NCBI RefSeq assembly: GCF_018691265.1 | Contig: NW_024881316.1 | Coordinates: 8,678,819-8,742,818 of the forward strand | Length of the DNA stretch: 64,000 bases | From: Tyto alba | Taxonomy: Eukaryota; Chordata; Aves; Strigiformes; Tytonidae | Direction: 5' to 3' | Shown: positions 10,701 to 25,000 of the stretch, one piece after another | Numbering within the stretch: position 1 is the stretch's first letter | Layout of the letters: each line of letters begins with the position of its first letter | Position numbers and translations under genes: made by a program | The notes under the pieces: generated by a model | The model's input: only the letters and a program-made list of their open reading frames with translations | Told to the model about the DNA's origin: nothing | Database searches by the model: none

Positions 10701-13498
10701 AAAAAGTTTGGAAAAAAAAAAAAAAACATAAAAAAAAGAAAAACCCAATCCAATAAATAACCTGTGAAACCCAAAGTGTGGCTGGGCTCACCATTTTTGT
10801 AACACGTTCCAATAAGAATTTGAAAAATATAAGTTTAAACCATAGGCATAAAATCTGCAATATCCTGACAAAAGTGTAGTGGCAGAATGTAAGTTACATT
10901 TGTGGGAGTTTTTCCTCTCTGGATTTGGTTTTGTGAGAATTTTAAGTTAGGATAATTAACACATGCATTTAGAGTAAAATCTGTTGGGACAGGCTAAGGG
11001 ACAAAATTAGTATGTCTATAATATCCATTAAATTCTCAGTGCACTTTCAAGGTGGGTAAGGGTTTGGCAGTTTGAAATTGAAAGGAGTCATGTGGAGTTT
11101 ATATGCTGTACAGACCATAAGTTACGTCCAGCAAGAATATGAAACATTAAAAGTTAAAGAGGAAACCCCTCACTTTTGTACCTGGTGAAAAGTCAGAAGA
11201 TGGGAGGGAATGGAAAGAGAGGGGTGCGAAGCCAATCAGAATGTGTGAGTCTGAGTGGTAGGGCTCCTCAAGACATTGCTGTCAGGGGAGTTAATGAGTG
11301 TCAAGATTTTTTGTTTAAGTAAAGAGGCACTGTTAATAAAATATACCTAATAATCTAGTGTGGAGTGGTTTCAGTACTGTGATTTTTCCTCAGGCCAGAT
11401 TGGAATTTGTCAAAGGGACTTAATTGAGACAGATGGGAAAGCAACTGGTAATACACAGCTCATTCAAGCAGACTTGAAAGAGAAATGAAAGGAGAATTTT
11501 ACATTAAAAGCCTGAAAATAAAACATGAACTTTGATGATATTTACTCTCAGATGGTTTTAGAGTAGTTTTCTATAAATCTAGAGTAATGATAGCAGATTT
11601 TAGCACTGATACTATACAAATTATGTGAAATTAATGTCTAATTAGAGTGACCAAAAAAGAACCACGAGTCAAAAACTAGTTGATGTCTTGATAGACTGTG
11701 AAAAAAGAGGTGATACAGCCATGCGAAACTTGTGTAGCCAGCCAAATGAATCTTGGACAAAACAAGACATAATGCCTGGTGCCAGGAGAGCTAAATCAGG
11801 AACAGAAAATCTATTCATCCACGGACCAAGGCTTCTGTATTTAATTGAACCAAATAACCAATTGTAGAACTGTGCTGCTAATAATAATTGTTACTAATAT
11901 TGAAAAACTACAATTTAAAAGACATCTGATGAATCATAATATGGCTAAAACTGAAAAACACACTCAGTGCTTTAAATCAGAGCTATGCCCAAAGACTAAC
12001 ACGTGCTGTTGGTGTTAGAGTTCCATGACTGGAGACATTATAGCCCCAAGTCCATAACTAAAACCTGTGACAAAAAAATAAAGGAAGGAATACTGAGGAG
12101 CCTGTAAGGTCTATCAAGTACAATAGAAATTATTTTCTGATTGTTTCCTTAGAATTACCAAGAAAACCGTGAGTTTATCTCTTACATAAAGAAATAAACT
12201 TCCTGCTCCAAAAATGCCATCTCACTGAGAAGAAAAATCATCCATTAGTTTTACTAGGACATCCAAATCTGGCTTGAAAGAGGCTAGACTGAAGAATGAT
12301 AGATTGAATGATCTATGTTGATCCCTCACATTTCATGTCTGTAGAAACATTACTCAGGCAATTTCTTGACTATCATTCAAACTGTCTTACTATGTCAGCT
12401 TCCACTGGCTTCCTGAAGGGCTGCGTGTCCATTTTTAAGATGTCTGCTGCAAAACATGTTTCAATTTCCTTTCCTCAGGGACCAACCAGCCTTTGCCAAG
12501 AATGCATGTGTAGTTTAAGAGTAAGAAGGTGCAGGAATCTCAGATTGGTTCTCTCCAGGGTGTTCTTTTCAGTCACTGTTGTAAATTACATGTGTTCTGC
12601 CACTGGAGTTGCACATAGTAAATTGCATGAAAAATCTGATTTGCCTGGAATAAACTTAGTAAAATCATCCAGATACCTCCTGAAGGCCACTCAGAAATAA
12701 CAGTTTTTAGGTGGTGGTTAGGATTTTGTTCAGAAAGTGAAAGAGGTGGGTCTATGGGGAGTGTGTGTTAAGCTTCCACACTCTCTAAAACACTCCACTT
12801 ATCAAGCTATGGAGCTTTCTGGGTAGCAGATATCCTCTGTCACTGTTGCTGAAACTAGATCACAAATGCAAAATCTATGAGCCCGTACAAATAAACAATA
12901 ATAACTTCTGTAACAGAATTAGACCAAGTCTTCACTATTTATTTTTTCATCTTGGCAACAGTGGTGCTTCCATGTGAGGTCAGTAGAAGAGTAAGATGGG
13001 TCCAGACAATAGAAGAGGAGTGTGGTATTGGGTGGAGTGAAGGGACTCTGGGTGGGAAAGGAGAGGCTGAGAGTTGGTGCTGGACCTGTGGGTGATTTTG
13101 AGCAATCTGCATTTCTCTTCCAAGATCTCTGTGGTGCAGATCCCTTGCCCTCAGCCCATTTCATCCCACATCTCTCTCCTGGCTCTATTACTTGAGTAGC
13201 CCCTTAAGTCCTCCCTTATATTACTCTATACAAAATAGCAGTGTCTTCTTCTGCAGTAGCCAGGTTTGTACCCTCGTGGGCTGCTGGAGAAGACAGTTAG
13301 ATACAAATCCAGGCCAGTATGCCTAAAGGAAGAAATTGGGCCAGCAAGGGATTGAGAGGGGTTCTTAATCAGGATTTTCCTTTAATATTACTGGGCATCA
13401 GTACTATAGACAAATGATTGATTGCTATTGTGGAGAGAAAGGCTACACCTCACTATATAGCTTCCCTACATACTCCAGTTCATCCATTGCCAAGAGCA

Positions 13499-13560
13499 GC
13501 AAGGGGGGCAGGGCGGGGAAGAGGGGGCAGGGAAGAGGGGATAAAAAAAGGAAAAAAAAT
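13499..13560 (+). repeat. G-rich purine tract with G-quadruplex motif
   Basis: Runs of G6, G3, G4, G5, G3 and G4 separated by 1-4 nt lie between 13503 and 13540, which satisfies the canonical four-tract G-quadruplex pattern with tracts to spare. The unit (about 'ggggcagg..gaagag') appears twice, and an A-rich purine stretch follows to 13560. It sits alone in AT-rich intergenic DNA. Confidence 0.75.
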
Positions 13561-16500
13561 GCTTTCAGGCTTTTCTTTGTAGTGCTCTTTTCAAGAGAAA
13601 TAATTGTCTCAACGACTACATTTTGCAAGAGACAAAGCCTCTTTGATGTTTCCTACTTGTTGGCAAAAGCATCCCAGGTAGACTGCGTGCTGTCTGTTGT
13701 AAATCTCAGTCACAAGCTGCATCCTATTCCACGAATCTGCTTGCTGAACGTCAGGGTGTATTTTAGATGGTAACATGAGGATCACAACTCCAGAGTTTAT
13801 GTTTGCTTCCTTGTGCAGAGGTGCCTCTGGCTTTTGAGGGATATTTCCCCAGCCATGAGGAGGGAAACTATTTTTTGTAGTGTTCTCTACTTCCGTTTCT
13901 CTCCAGCTGGCCTTTGTCATTAATACTTACCTAGAAGCACCCGTGCTTCACTGGTGGGTAAGTAGATGACAGTGGGGGAAGAACATTTAGTACCCCAGCA
14001 ACAACAAATGCAACATCTATCTACATGCAAGAAACTGTGTGTCAGGGAGATCCAAGTGATCTGCGCTCTAAGTGCAGAAGTCATTAGTGTTGCTCAAAAC
14101 AAATTAAAATAAAAAAGAAAGAGTGTGTATGGGGGAGGAGGGGTGTTGAATACAGAAGAGCTGTATCAGTCAGGCTTACATGTAACTGCTCAGTAGAACC
14201 AATGGTACAAGCTAATGGAATATATTCATTTGGAATAATATCCAAATCTTTCTAGAATAGAGGATCTTTCCTCTTCTAGAGGAAGCCAAATGGCAGAAAT
14301 CAAAGCACCTGGTGAGGAGACTATTTCAGGGCAGTGTAAGGAAAGAGTTACCTTCTGTGATTTTATACTCCCCATAATGAACGGCAGAAAAGTCTCTTCT
14401 CATTCTTTTATACTATTATAAACCTATCTCTTATGTCTCTTATGGATTTTATGAAATGAATATAGCTGGATTAATGAAAATCATATGGAAACTAATGCTT
14501 TACTTGTGTTATCTGCTTCTCAATTATTTGCTGAAAAAGAATGAAGATATTACCTGATTTCAGTATAGCAAAGTATCTTAATAATAATGGAAAAGAAAAA
14601 AAAGTCTTATAAAGTAAGCCTTCAAAGCATCTAATACTATTTTTACACTTGTGTTTTGAAATAGAGTTGTACAAAGCTGAAATTATCTTTTTTTTTTTTT
14701 TTTTTTTTAACATCAGATGCTGTCAAGTTATTTAAATTTAAAAACCTAGAGGAATGGATATTATATATTTCATAATGCTTTTACAAGTGGTTACATGATA
14801 TTTTAGGTTGAATTTTCACATCTAATTTAACAGTGCTTCCTTTTAGATACCAGGGAAACAGAAACCACGTACCTTAGCATACAGTTATGCATCTGCACGT
14901 CTGCCACTGAGCCATCGCCGCATACTTCTACAAAACAGAACATTATATTTGGCAGTGATTAGACTATAAGTTCTATTGTGTTGTTGCTATTGTTTTTGTA
15001 TTTAAGGCTTTCTGATAATGGAAGCCCTTGTTAGAGAAGGTCAGTGAGCATCAGTAAGCAGATGAGTATGATGTAAATTGTTAGAAGCCGCTTGGTGAAA
15101 TTATGTAGATATCTCACAGAGGTGATGTCCAGCTGTTAATGATCTCACTCTCTCTCCTTGTCTAGCATAAATGCTGGAACAAGCCAAAAGACTGACTCTC
15201 CTCATGCTTATTGACAACTGAATCGTGGCTACCCATAATAGTTCAGGATAGATAGCTGATGGAAATGTAACACCTGCCTGTCATCCTTTTACCTCTGTTT
15301 CCAAGAAGTCTCACCTTATTTTTCTTTTGTGATTTGATGAATAGATTATTTATTTCCTGAGAACGCATGGAATTTTTACATATCTCTTAGGTGAGAAAGG
15401 CATAGAAAGAATAAGACAGACGCTACAGCTTTGGGCTGTAGGAAGGTATTACAAGAAGGCCAACACGATAGTACCAACCTCTGCGTGGGAAGGGAGAGAC
15501 TCTAGGTATTCATATATTGTCAAATATATGATCTGCAGATGTTTGCCTGGGAAAAGGTTGGTTAGGCTAAGCCTAATCAAAAATTACCTCTGAAATTCAT
15601 TCCTGCACTGTACAATACCTTCCCTTCCTGAAGCACTTTTCCCTCCCAGAAATAGCCTCCATCTTACTGTGAAATTGGTGTTTAGGCCACTTCTCTGGGA
15701 ATGATGATACCATTGTTTTGAGTAAAATGGAATTTTTTCATGGAGGATGTTGAGGGGCCTGTCATATTCCAGAAGAGATAATATCTTGGTCTACAGGCAC
15801 CACACTTTCCCACATCATTCTGCCATTGATAAACTATTAGATAAAATGCATATGCTCTCCTTAATCCTTCTTCTATATGTGTTTCCTGTTGAAAGGATGA
15901 ATTTAGGCATCTAATTTCACAGAAGGATTGGGGCTGTGAATCCCTGAAAATAGTTTCCTGAGAACACATCCAGATTTACTGCTGGGATACATAATTGCAT
16001 GTCCAGGGCCCTCTGAGAACTAGTTCTTGTTGGGTTTCCTTTCTGTGGAAGTTACGGTGTGGGTGGTAACTTGTGTGTGTGATAGTTTTGTCCCATCATT
16101 TTGTCCCTTAATTTTCCAAACTCTTTCGGGTTTCTATCTCTTTCCAGGGAGACAGAGTGTCTAATGCAGGCCTGGAATGACATTAGACAGCAGGGCAGCT
16201 AGGAATGAAGCATTATGATAACGAATAGCGAGGTCATACAGATGCAAGGAAATTATCAAATCATTTTACCACGTATCACTCAGGGATCCTCATCCCCCAT
16301 TTGTTGATGTTTCATAGTTATTATCTTGCACCTGGTCTCTGCTCTGGTGAAACCAGAACTTGGTGGTGAAAATCAGATGCAGCCTAGAGTAAAACCATGC
16401 CACCGTCCAGGATATACATACACTATCTCATGAATCTCTTGGTCCGGAGACCTTCATCCTAGAGCTAACCATAAAATAGCAATAGAGCCAGTACAAATGT

Positions 16501-17405
16501 AACCTGAAGTTTTAAATACCTTTGCATCTAAGTGCTATTTGTGACTACCATTTGCCTTTAGCTTTGAATAAATTCACATGTCAATCATTTTTACCAATTC
16601 AAAGACTTACTTGACTTCAAAATAGTAAAAAGAAACTATCAAAGTCAAAAAATTCTTCCTTTTGAAAAGGATTTCTCCTCAGAGTTCCTTTTTGCTGCAT
16701 TCTTTTCTCATGCATTCCTTGCATTACTAGGGGTTTCAAAGGGCAGGTGCAAAGAAAACTAATAGAAGTGAGATTTAGCTTAGTTAATACCCTCCCTTCG
16801 TGTAAAATTAGTCCCTAAGACACTACACTAGAGACAGAAAAAAAAACATTGTGTCCCTCCATCAGATTGCTTCTTCTATCTTTTCTTTTTTTCACTGAGC
16901 CTCAGACATTATGGCTATTGATACTGTCAGATCCTCTTCTCAGCTTATCATAAAACATCTGCTCTCATTTTGTCCAGTTTGGTGACAGAGATGTATGGCA
17001 TGCTACAATGTATTAATAATGCTCTTCTCTTGAATTCGTATCTTCCCTTTGATTCACACTGTTAAATAATCTAATCCATGTGTTGGAATGACAGATACTA
17101 CTTTGGAATCAACTGTAAGAATATTGGTTGGTATGTCAGGGGGACATTCCTTCACTGGTTTATTTTTCTTTAGTATTAGTGATACATTGGCTTGTCTCAA
17201 TGTCTGTAATAAATTGCTTTTCTCTCAGGAATTTTCAAATAATTTAGTTAAGAGATTGTTAACCATATGTAAAATAATTTCTATTCAGTCCTGGCCTACA
17301 TCCATTAGTCTTAAAGCTATATTGTTTTAGAGATTTCATATGGCTAGCCTGTCACTAAATGTACAGTAAAATCCACCTTTTTCTTTCCTTTTCTTTTCTA
17401 AGTTC

Positions 17406-17424
17406 GGGGGGGGGGGGGGGGGGG
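17406..17424 (+). repeat. Uninterrupted G19 homopolymer
   Basis: Nineteen consecutive G follow 'aagttc'. Poly-G runs this long are rare in vertebrate DNA because they replicate poorly and can fold. The exact length is sensitive to sequencing error. Confidence 0.85.
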
Positions 17425-17999
17425 CAACACAAGTAACATAAACATTGTCTTGGGGTGCCTAACATCATGTAATGACTGAGGCAAGTCAGTTAAAATGTTT
17501 CACAAGATTCTTCAGCAATACTGAGATCTTCTGATAACATCAGTTAGGCTGAAAGGGAGTCTACTTTATTAGTTTACATGCTAGAATCTAGCTACCATGT
17601 GTATGCTTTTTTAATTAAGCAGAGTTTAAATTGAACACACCCATTCCACCGCTTTCCTGCTTCTCTGTTTTAAAGAGTTAACTACATCTTCTCCCAGTCC
17701 TTAATTTTATACCCAAACACCCATCTGAAAAACTGCACCTCATTCATTTATTTCCTTTATTTCCAATACTGAAATTGTTGAATATAACCTTGTGGCTTAT
17801 TGAGATCCACCGTGAAACACAACTACATTTCTTTCATGTTAGAGGTGTTTACTTGGGAATCTTTGGGTTTATTGATGTTTACCTAGCTAGACGATGACAA
17901 ATTTTGTCAAGCAGTGGTGTATACATGGCAATGACAATGCTAGCGTAATTTGCCTCTATTACTTCCTGATATCAGGATTCTGCTGCACTGCCAATTTCA

Positions 18000-18140
18000 T
18001 ATCTGTTGTTATTATTTGTTTGACAGAATCAAAAACATGCCAGGTGCTTTGCAAAACAGAGAACAAGAAAAATCCCTTTCCAGAAGAGATGACAGCCTGA
18101 ATAGAAATGACATAATGGCAGGAGACAAAGAAAGCAGAAA
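18000..18140 (+). repeat. Ancient amniote interspersed repeat relic
   Basis: The blocks 'catgccaggtgctttgcaaa', 'tccctttccagaagagatga' and 'cagcctgaatagaaatgaca' follow the order of a widespread amniote CORE-SINE-like repeat (tgccaggtgctgtacaaa / gtccctgccccaaagagctt / acagtctaa). The chance frames here (17894-18222 +) come from it. Recognition is from remembered pattern only. Confidence 0.4.
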
Positions 18141-20993
18141 GGGGAAGCAAAACAAGAGTTATAACCATAAGATCATGAGATTGGTTTGGAGGCACAGTGA
18201 ACGCTATGAGGCATTTTTTTAAAGCGCATAAGGACTGTAGTTGGGATTAGAGAATGGAAATGTAGAAAAGAAGCATGGAAAGGAATGGAGAAGAAGGGAG
18301 GAACAGACTGGCAACAGGAGGAAGAGTAAACAGAGGTGTATGGGAGAGGCCAGAATACACACCTGACAAACTGAGGATTGTGACTAATGCCAAGAATGAA
18401 AGACCACATCTGAAGAGCATGATGATTTCAGGAGGATGGCGAAGCAGGACATGGCGATGCTGCTAGGGAGAGAAGAGCCAGCAAAGCTGCCCTGGAAGCC
18501 TGCCCTGGAAGCTCCTCACACTAATATAACACTGCTTCCCCATCTTCTTTCTAGCTCCCCTCTTATACACAAAATATGTATATAGAAGAGCAAAGGAGAA
18601 GGAGAAGCAGATAAACCAAACATTTCCAAAGATCCTGCTGGGGAAGAAGTTTAAGCTGGGATGATACAGATTTACTCCTACTCATGCTGCCACTGGTAGC
18701 AAGCAGCAGAGAGCATCCTGTTAGCCTTTCTCATGCAGACAAATCAATGGGAGTCTTTGCCACTACTTACAAATAGGCGTTGATGAGAAATACTCAGCAA
18801 AATTATAATACTCCAGCCAATCAAGGACATTTTAAAATGTCCTTTCATTCTAGATCAGAAAGCAGCAGAAATGATAATATTCATGGTGAAATTGAATCAA
18901 GGAAGGAGAATATTTGAGCAGTTTCTTTTAAAGCTGAAAAGAATAATTTCAATATTACAGAAAAATATAAGGGGACTTTGCTCACTGAAAAAAAAATACA
19001 TTTTATAAGTTTTCATGAAAATTTCTTACAAAATTGGGTATTATTTTAATTATATCAGATTGGCTTTCTTTTTTCTTTTTTTTTTTTTTTTTTTTTTTTC
19101 TTTCTGGAAAATTGGTGTTGTTTTTAAAAGGAAACTGGAAAATTGACAATTTCAGTCTGTCAGACATTTTAAACTACCCTGATTTTCAAGATAAGAAGTC
19201 TTCAGGCGTAATAAAGCTGAAAAGTGGCCAGTTTAATCTCTTCCTCACTTCCTTCTCCTCTGCTTTGGTGATCAGATATGTCTAATGATTAGGTTGCAAA
19301 GAGCCAAGCCAGTTTCTATGTCTCCCTGACAAAAGGAATTTTGCCAACTTCTTTAAGAATTATTAACTAGATCTGCTTAGGGGAAGTCACTTTTTTTGCT
19401 GCAGACTATGTATCCATTTAAATCCTCCTTACAGCTCTTCCATTTTGCCTGGGAAAGTTTATCAGAAATCATGCTGGAAAGGCTCAGATCTTTCTGTCTC
19501 CAATTAAACTGTTTTTAGCCATAGTTATAACTTGGCAGATGTACTGGTATGACAGCTGAGAGACTACTACTGGTAATGGAGTATCCTCTTACTTTGGCAT
19601 ATATAGACACTTTTTGCTTGATACTTCTGACCGCAAAGTATTGATGTTTAGGGTACTATAGGTACTTACTCACTGTATTTTTTCTTGTAAGTTTTAGAGG
19701 ACAGCACTGGATAAATTTGTCTTCCTCTTCAGGGTAACACATCTTTGCATGAGTCATTCATCTTGAACGTACACCAGAGTAATATCAAGTTGGTTGTTGT
19801 GACACCTTATCAATATGACATCCACTTCTAGTCTCTTCTAGTATTGGAATGATTTAAGTATTTTCTAGTGGAGACAATAGCCTTGTTTAAGAAGATCTTG
19901 GTGACTCTGGATAGGATTCAATTAATTCATCTCGGTGAAGAGGAGACAATTGAAAGTTATAGTGAAATATTACCAAAAATCCTTAACTGGTTGGGTTTGT
20001 CCATCATTCATTGGAAAATTTTGGTAAATCGTGGCTTACTGAATGCTCAAATGGCAACAATGACCAAGTAAATCTTTTTTTACTGTCTTCAATTTGAACT
20101 TTGCTTAAGTTAATTGAACTCTTGTCATCTCAGGGTACCATTTCAGCAATGAGGTTTATAGGACCTACTCTGTCAATGTAGAAACTTCAGCTACTAAAGA
20201 ACATACAAGGTGTAGAAAGTTAACACAATGTGCAGCAGTGCTTGAAGAATCAGGCCCACCTCAGTAGTTTCTCTCCAATGTTATTGAAATAATACTGGTT
20301 TTAAATCACATAGCGGTAGTGTCAACTTACAAAATATACCCTGTTTAAAGTCCTCTTACAATCAAATGTAGCTCAAAGTTTTATAACAGTCCATGTATCA
20401 TTAAAAGAGATTGCAAAGCAGTGCCATAGTATCTCTCCATAATACAGAATTTTTTACAGATCATTTTTACATGTTCAAAAGAACCCCATTAACACAGTTG
20501 CATACAACTTTTTGCAATAAAAAATTCACCATAAAGCAATATCAAAACATAGTTACTATTTCCACTAATTATATTTAGCCAGGCTCCAGAATTTGTATTA
20601 TTTTGCCCCTGCTTCCGGCATGATAGCAGATATGAAAGATGTGTGTACCTTTCTTTTGGCACGAAGAGAGGATTCTGCTGTGTGGCACCTTCCCACACCC
20701 TGCTATCAAAAAAAAATAGATAATTTCAATTGGGAAAGGTGGCATAACCTCTGCAGTTTGACCTGCTTTCTGAGTTCAGACACTGAATTGGATGCATGAT
20801 TTGGGAAAAGATTTAATACCAAGTGTTAAAGGAAAAAGACTGGAGGAAAAAAGAAGTATCCTGAGAGTAAAGGACAGTGTAGTTATTTTGCTTATATATT
20901 TTTTTTTTTTTAACCTTACCTATACTTTTCCTTCCAATCCCTTCTTATTGCTATCTATCAGTTTTTTCCAAAAAGACACTTGATTGTGCATAA

Positions 20994-21260
20994 ACTAAGA
21001 ATAGCAGCACTGACTCAAACTACAAGTCCGTGTAGCCCTGTGTACCTGACAGGGGTCCTGCCTCGGTAGGGGTACAGTCCTGTTGTTATAAAGCCTCCAC
21101 TCTCCCCTACAGATTAGGGACACCTTCAGCTGTTGACTTCCAGACATCTTCAGGGCTCTGTATCCAATATGTACAGTTCAAATGCTTCCTAAATCAGGGG
21201 ATGCACTATGTTTAATAGTCTGAATTTGTCCTAGATTCTGTGAATTTACTTCCTCCTTCT
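20994..21260. repeat. Possible ancient LINE-derived repeat relic
   Basis: The text 'aagaatagcagcactgactc' and, further on, 'cagattagggacaccttcag' and 'gaatttgtcctagattctgt' parallel an old repeat well known from turtles and crocodilians ('agaatggccatactgggtca', 'aggctagggacaccat'). It is strongly diverged, and I cannot assign orientation or family with confidence. Confidence 0.3.
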
Positions 21261-21392
21261 GTCTCTCTTTCTCTCTCTGTCTTGACTTTCTTTCTTCTGA
21301 AGTAGAATGACCAGGGCTGCATGAATTATTCACCATAAGAGTGTATGATGTATTTATACAGTGATATAGCGATACGGTGTATTTATACAGTG

Positions 21393-21414
21393 ATATATAT
21401 ATATATATATATAT
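21393..21414. repeat. (TA)n microsatellite
   Basis: About 11 TA units follow two near-identical copies of 'gtatttatacagtgatat' at 21350-21396. That points to a local duplication next to the dinucleotide run. Confidence 0.85.
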
Positions 21415-22023
21415 GTTTTCTATTTTGTTTACAGTTTCTTTCTTAATCATCCAAATATCCTGTTTCACATTTTTACTTGATACTGAGTACTTGATGTTTT
21501 CAGAGAGCTGTCTAACATTAATTAATTATTTTTTTCTTCTCAAGCAATAGCTAATTTATAGTCCCTGCCTGTGTATGTACAGTTAGACTTATTTTTCCCT
21601 TGTGCATTTCTTTCTGCTTAATCAAATTTTATCACCACTTTATTGCCAATGGCATTCAAAATTGTGAAATCATTTTTGCAGTTCCTTGCAGGCAGCTTCT
21701 GATTTACCTTTTAAAAATCATTTTGTATCTAACTTTCTCATCTGACAGTTCTTAGATATCACATTTCCCTTTACTACTAATAAAAGTACTTTTGCTTAAA
21801 TACTTTGTTTTAATTCATGCCTCAGTCCAGGAATCTCTGCACACACTTAAGTGCCCAGTTGCTATAATTCACTTCTGCATTTTTGAGGATGGGGGAGGGA
21901 GGCCATCAAGCTATAATAATTTATGTTTTATTAATTGGAAACCTTAAAATTAGAATTTAGACCTTCTTATTGCCCACTGGTCCTTACAGAGTGGTTATAC
22001 AACCTTCAGAGTGAAAAATTGCT

Positions 22024-22070
22024 AAGGGCTAGATCCATAAAGTGCATTTAGACTAGCCTTTAGCCTCTTA
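22024..22070. repeat. Possible palindromic MITE end
   Basis: The text 'ggctagatccataaagtgca' then 'tttagactagcc' resembles one arm of the amniote MITE-like palindromes that read 'ggctagatccacaaagg..cttagg'. Only one arm is clear. Low confidence. Confidence 0.3.
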
Positions 22071-25000
22071 GATGTCCTTCCTCCTCACAGAAGCTATAAA
22101 CCCAGATTAGGCACATCCCTCTACAGTGAAAGAGGACATCTGGGTTTAGCAACAGCCTCCACCAGCTCTGGCATACTGAGCGAGGAACAGTCTGAGTAAA
22201 CTGGACAAACAGCCAGATGGGGGAAGTAAAACAAGTGAATGTTGTACTGATATTGGTATATTTTTCAACACTGCCTTACTCATGGGACTACCGGGCATTG
22301 TGAGCTGAGACTTTCAGCAACTCTCTCACAGTACTTGTTCCTCTTGTTTATCCCACTATCCCCTGCAGTGAGCTCTAACATCAAACTACAGTGCTGAGGT
22401 GCCAATCCCTCTCTTTCTCTTTTTCCCAATAATTATTAAACTTTTAGGGTTAGGCAAAAACTGAGTGGACTTTGGGGAGCTACCCTGTCAGTGTGAGCCC
22501 CCAAAGCTGCATTTAGCCACTTCTGTTTTATTACAGGTATAAGCTGGAGTCTGTGTTACAATATCAGTGAAAGCAGTGAGAACAATTTGGACCCTGACTT
22601 AGCAAATCTGTTAAACTTGCTTGTGTAAAGAGGAATCACTTCTGTTTGTCCCATATCTTAATTTCACTGAAATGGCATTTTAGTAATTCTCCAAAACCTA
22701 TTCTCTGTCTACACAAGGATTATGCCACGACCCAAGATACCTTATGTGAATACAGAGAGTATTTAATTGTAGTCAGGTGAGTAGATTCAATGAGCTATTA
22801 GTATTCATAACATAGTCTTACATAGAGGGGGAAATAGGTGGGTGATATAAGTGGGTGACAACTGGCATTTAGTGTTTCTCAAGCTGAGTTGTATCTTGGA
22901 TACTTGAGAGGAGGAATGAAGAGCTTATTTATTTATTTGTTTTTTTAGAAACATCTCCACTTGCCTATATTTAAAAATACAGAAATATGTAGAACTGTGT
23001 TTATTTTTCTCTAGTTACAAAAATAATTCTTTCAGAAGCTATAGCCATACTCATCTGGCCAGTGACAAAAGAGAACTAGATACCAGAGGAGATTTGTGAT
23101 GTTCCTAGAGAAAGTGTTATGAATTTCCATTCATTCCTCTACAGTGTAGATGTCTGTAAATCTTCCTCTGAATCAGTAGAACTTTAGGAACTAATAAGCC
23201 CAAAATTAAGAGACTCCAAAAACTATCAAGTCAAACTGCCATGCAATGTTTTAAAAATTAATAAGGCCTGAATGACTGCTATCTCTACCTCTATCATCTA
23301 TATCTAAGTCTTTAGATTGATATAGGCTACTACTCACATTTATAATTAATTTCTTACTTTCTCAGTTTATTAGACATATATGTTGGCTCAGTGTCTCCAT
23401 TGCTTCAGCATTTTTTTGTATTGCTGACATTAACTTTAATGGTTTCGGCTTTTTAATTGACAGATATTAATTAAGAGTGGCAGACAACAATAAAATAAAA
23501 GAGAGTGAACAGAAGTTTGGGATTAGAGGAAAACTCACAACAAATCCCAGGTCAGCCAGTCTTTCCTGGTATGTATGGAGCAGGGACAGGGTTTTTTATA
23601 TATGATGCCAAAGTGGCAAAGTGGATTTTTGTGCCCTGATGCCAAATAACAGTGAAGCTATTTCTAGGAGATCCAATATATTCAGTGACACAAGGGAAGG
23701 AACTGGTAGAAGGGCTGTGGGTTTAAACTTGGTCAAAAAATTCTAAGTAGTAACTTTAAGTTGATGAACTCTTTTGCCAGTTCTGCCATTGTGTATTCAC
23801 ACCAGGTCATTTAGGAATGCTCACTACATGTTCACATCCCATCTCAGCAGCTCTTTCTAGCTCTTTTCCTTCTATGTGGACTGTGATCAAAGACTGGATA
23901 TCCTACACCCTTTTACAGTACAGTCTCTAGACATTCTTTTATCTTTACTTGGACTTGTTCTTGCATCACTTCATTGGTCATTGGCCTCATGTTTATTTAA
24001 GATTCTCTGTCTTTTTACTTGAATTTTGAATGTAATCTATAATGATATTATTGAAAGATTAATTTGGTTCAACCTTTTGTTCTAATCTAAACACCAGAAT
24101 ATAGGAAGTGAGAAATGATTGATTCTTTAGAGAAAAAAAATATCACCTTCTCTAGTTCTGTAAAAGCAAATTTTTTTCCTGTAACATAACTTTGCAATAA
24201 GGTTTCCAAAAGTTTGGGAACTCAGCTTGAAATCTTTCATGGGAATCTAACTTTTTTCTTTAAGTACTGATTTCCAAACTTCTGAAATACAGGAATGCTC
24301 AGTTTATTACAAACTACAGAAATATAAAATAAAATAAATCTGAATTTAAATTTAAAATAAAAGGAACAGCCTAAATTAGTGACTTTTCATTGACATTTAA
24401 GGTTTTGATTTATTTTATGCTCAAACTCTCTCTTTCTTCTAAATGTATACACATATGTCTGCACTTTCATAGAATAAAATCATAGAATCATAGAATTCTT
24501 TAGGTTGGAAAAGATCTTCAGGATCATCGAGTCCAACCATAAAGATAACATTGAAAAGTCCACCACTAAACCATGTCCCTATGTACAACATCTACACATC
24601 TTTTAAATACCTCCAGGAATGGTGACTCCACCACTTCCCTGGGCAGCCTGTTCCAATGCTTGACGACCCCTTCAGTAAAGAAATTTTTCCTACTATCCAA
24701 TCTAAACCTCCCCTGGCACAACTTGAGGCCATTTCTTCTTGTCTTATTGCTTATTACTTCAAAGAAGAGACCAACACCCACCTCACTTCAACCTCCTTTC
24801 AGGTAGCTGTAGGGAGCAATAAGGTTTCCCGTCAGCCTCCTCTTCTCCAGGCTAAACAGCCCCAGTTTCCTTAACTGCTCTAGACCCTTCCCCAGCTTCA
24901 TTGCCCTTTTCTGGACACGCTCCAGCACTTCAATGTCTTTCTTGTAGTGAGGGGCCCAAAACTGAACACAGTATTTGAGGTGTGGCCTCAACAGTGCTGA

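Larger units (their letters stand above)
8001..24467. other. Intergenic region, AT-rich, no gene seen
   Basis: Open frames reach at most 130 codons (12308-12700 +), with no domain, no strong composition shift and no splice structure. The block carries homopolymers (A15 at 10712, T21 at 14688, T24 at 19076), a TA microsatellite at 21393-21414 and worn interspersed repeats noted separately. Stretches around 9840-9990 and 14860-14960 are less AT-rich and could be conserved non-coding DNA, but nothing in them is diagnostic. I see no tRNA, rRNA or snRNA gene. Confidence 0.7.

Noticed and set aside
12308..12700. 130-codon + strand frame, among the longest in the intergenic part
   Set aside because: No domain, no codon-like composition, no splice context and no homology I recognise; chance in a less AT-rich patch.
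13414..13773. 119-codon frame with a basic Gly-Arg-Lys stretch resembling a nucleolar signal
   Set aside because: The basic stretch is just the translation of the G-rich purine repeat, and the minus-strand frame mirrors it.
24573..24874. Two overlapping + strand frames of 77 and 72 codons
   Set aside because: Antisense shadows of the CR1 3' region; the element's coding strand is minus.
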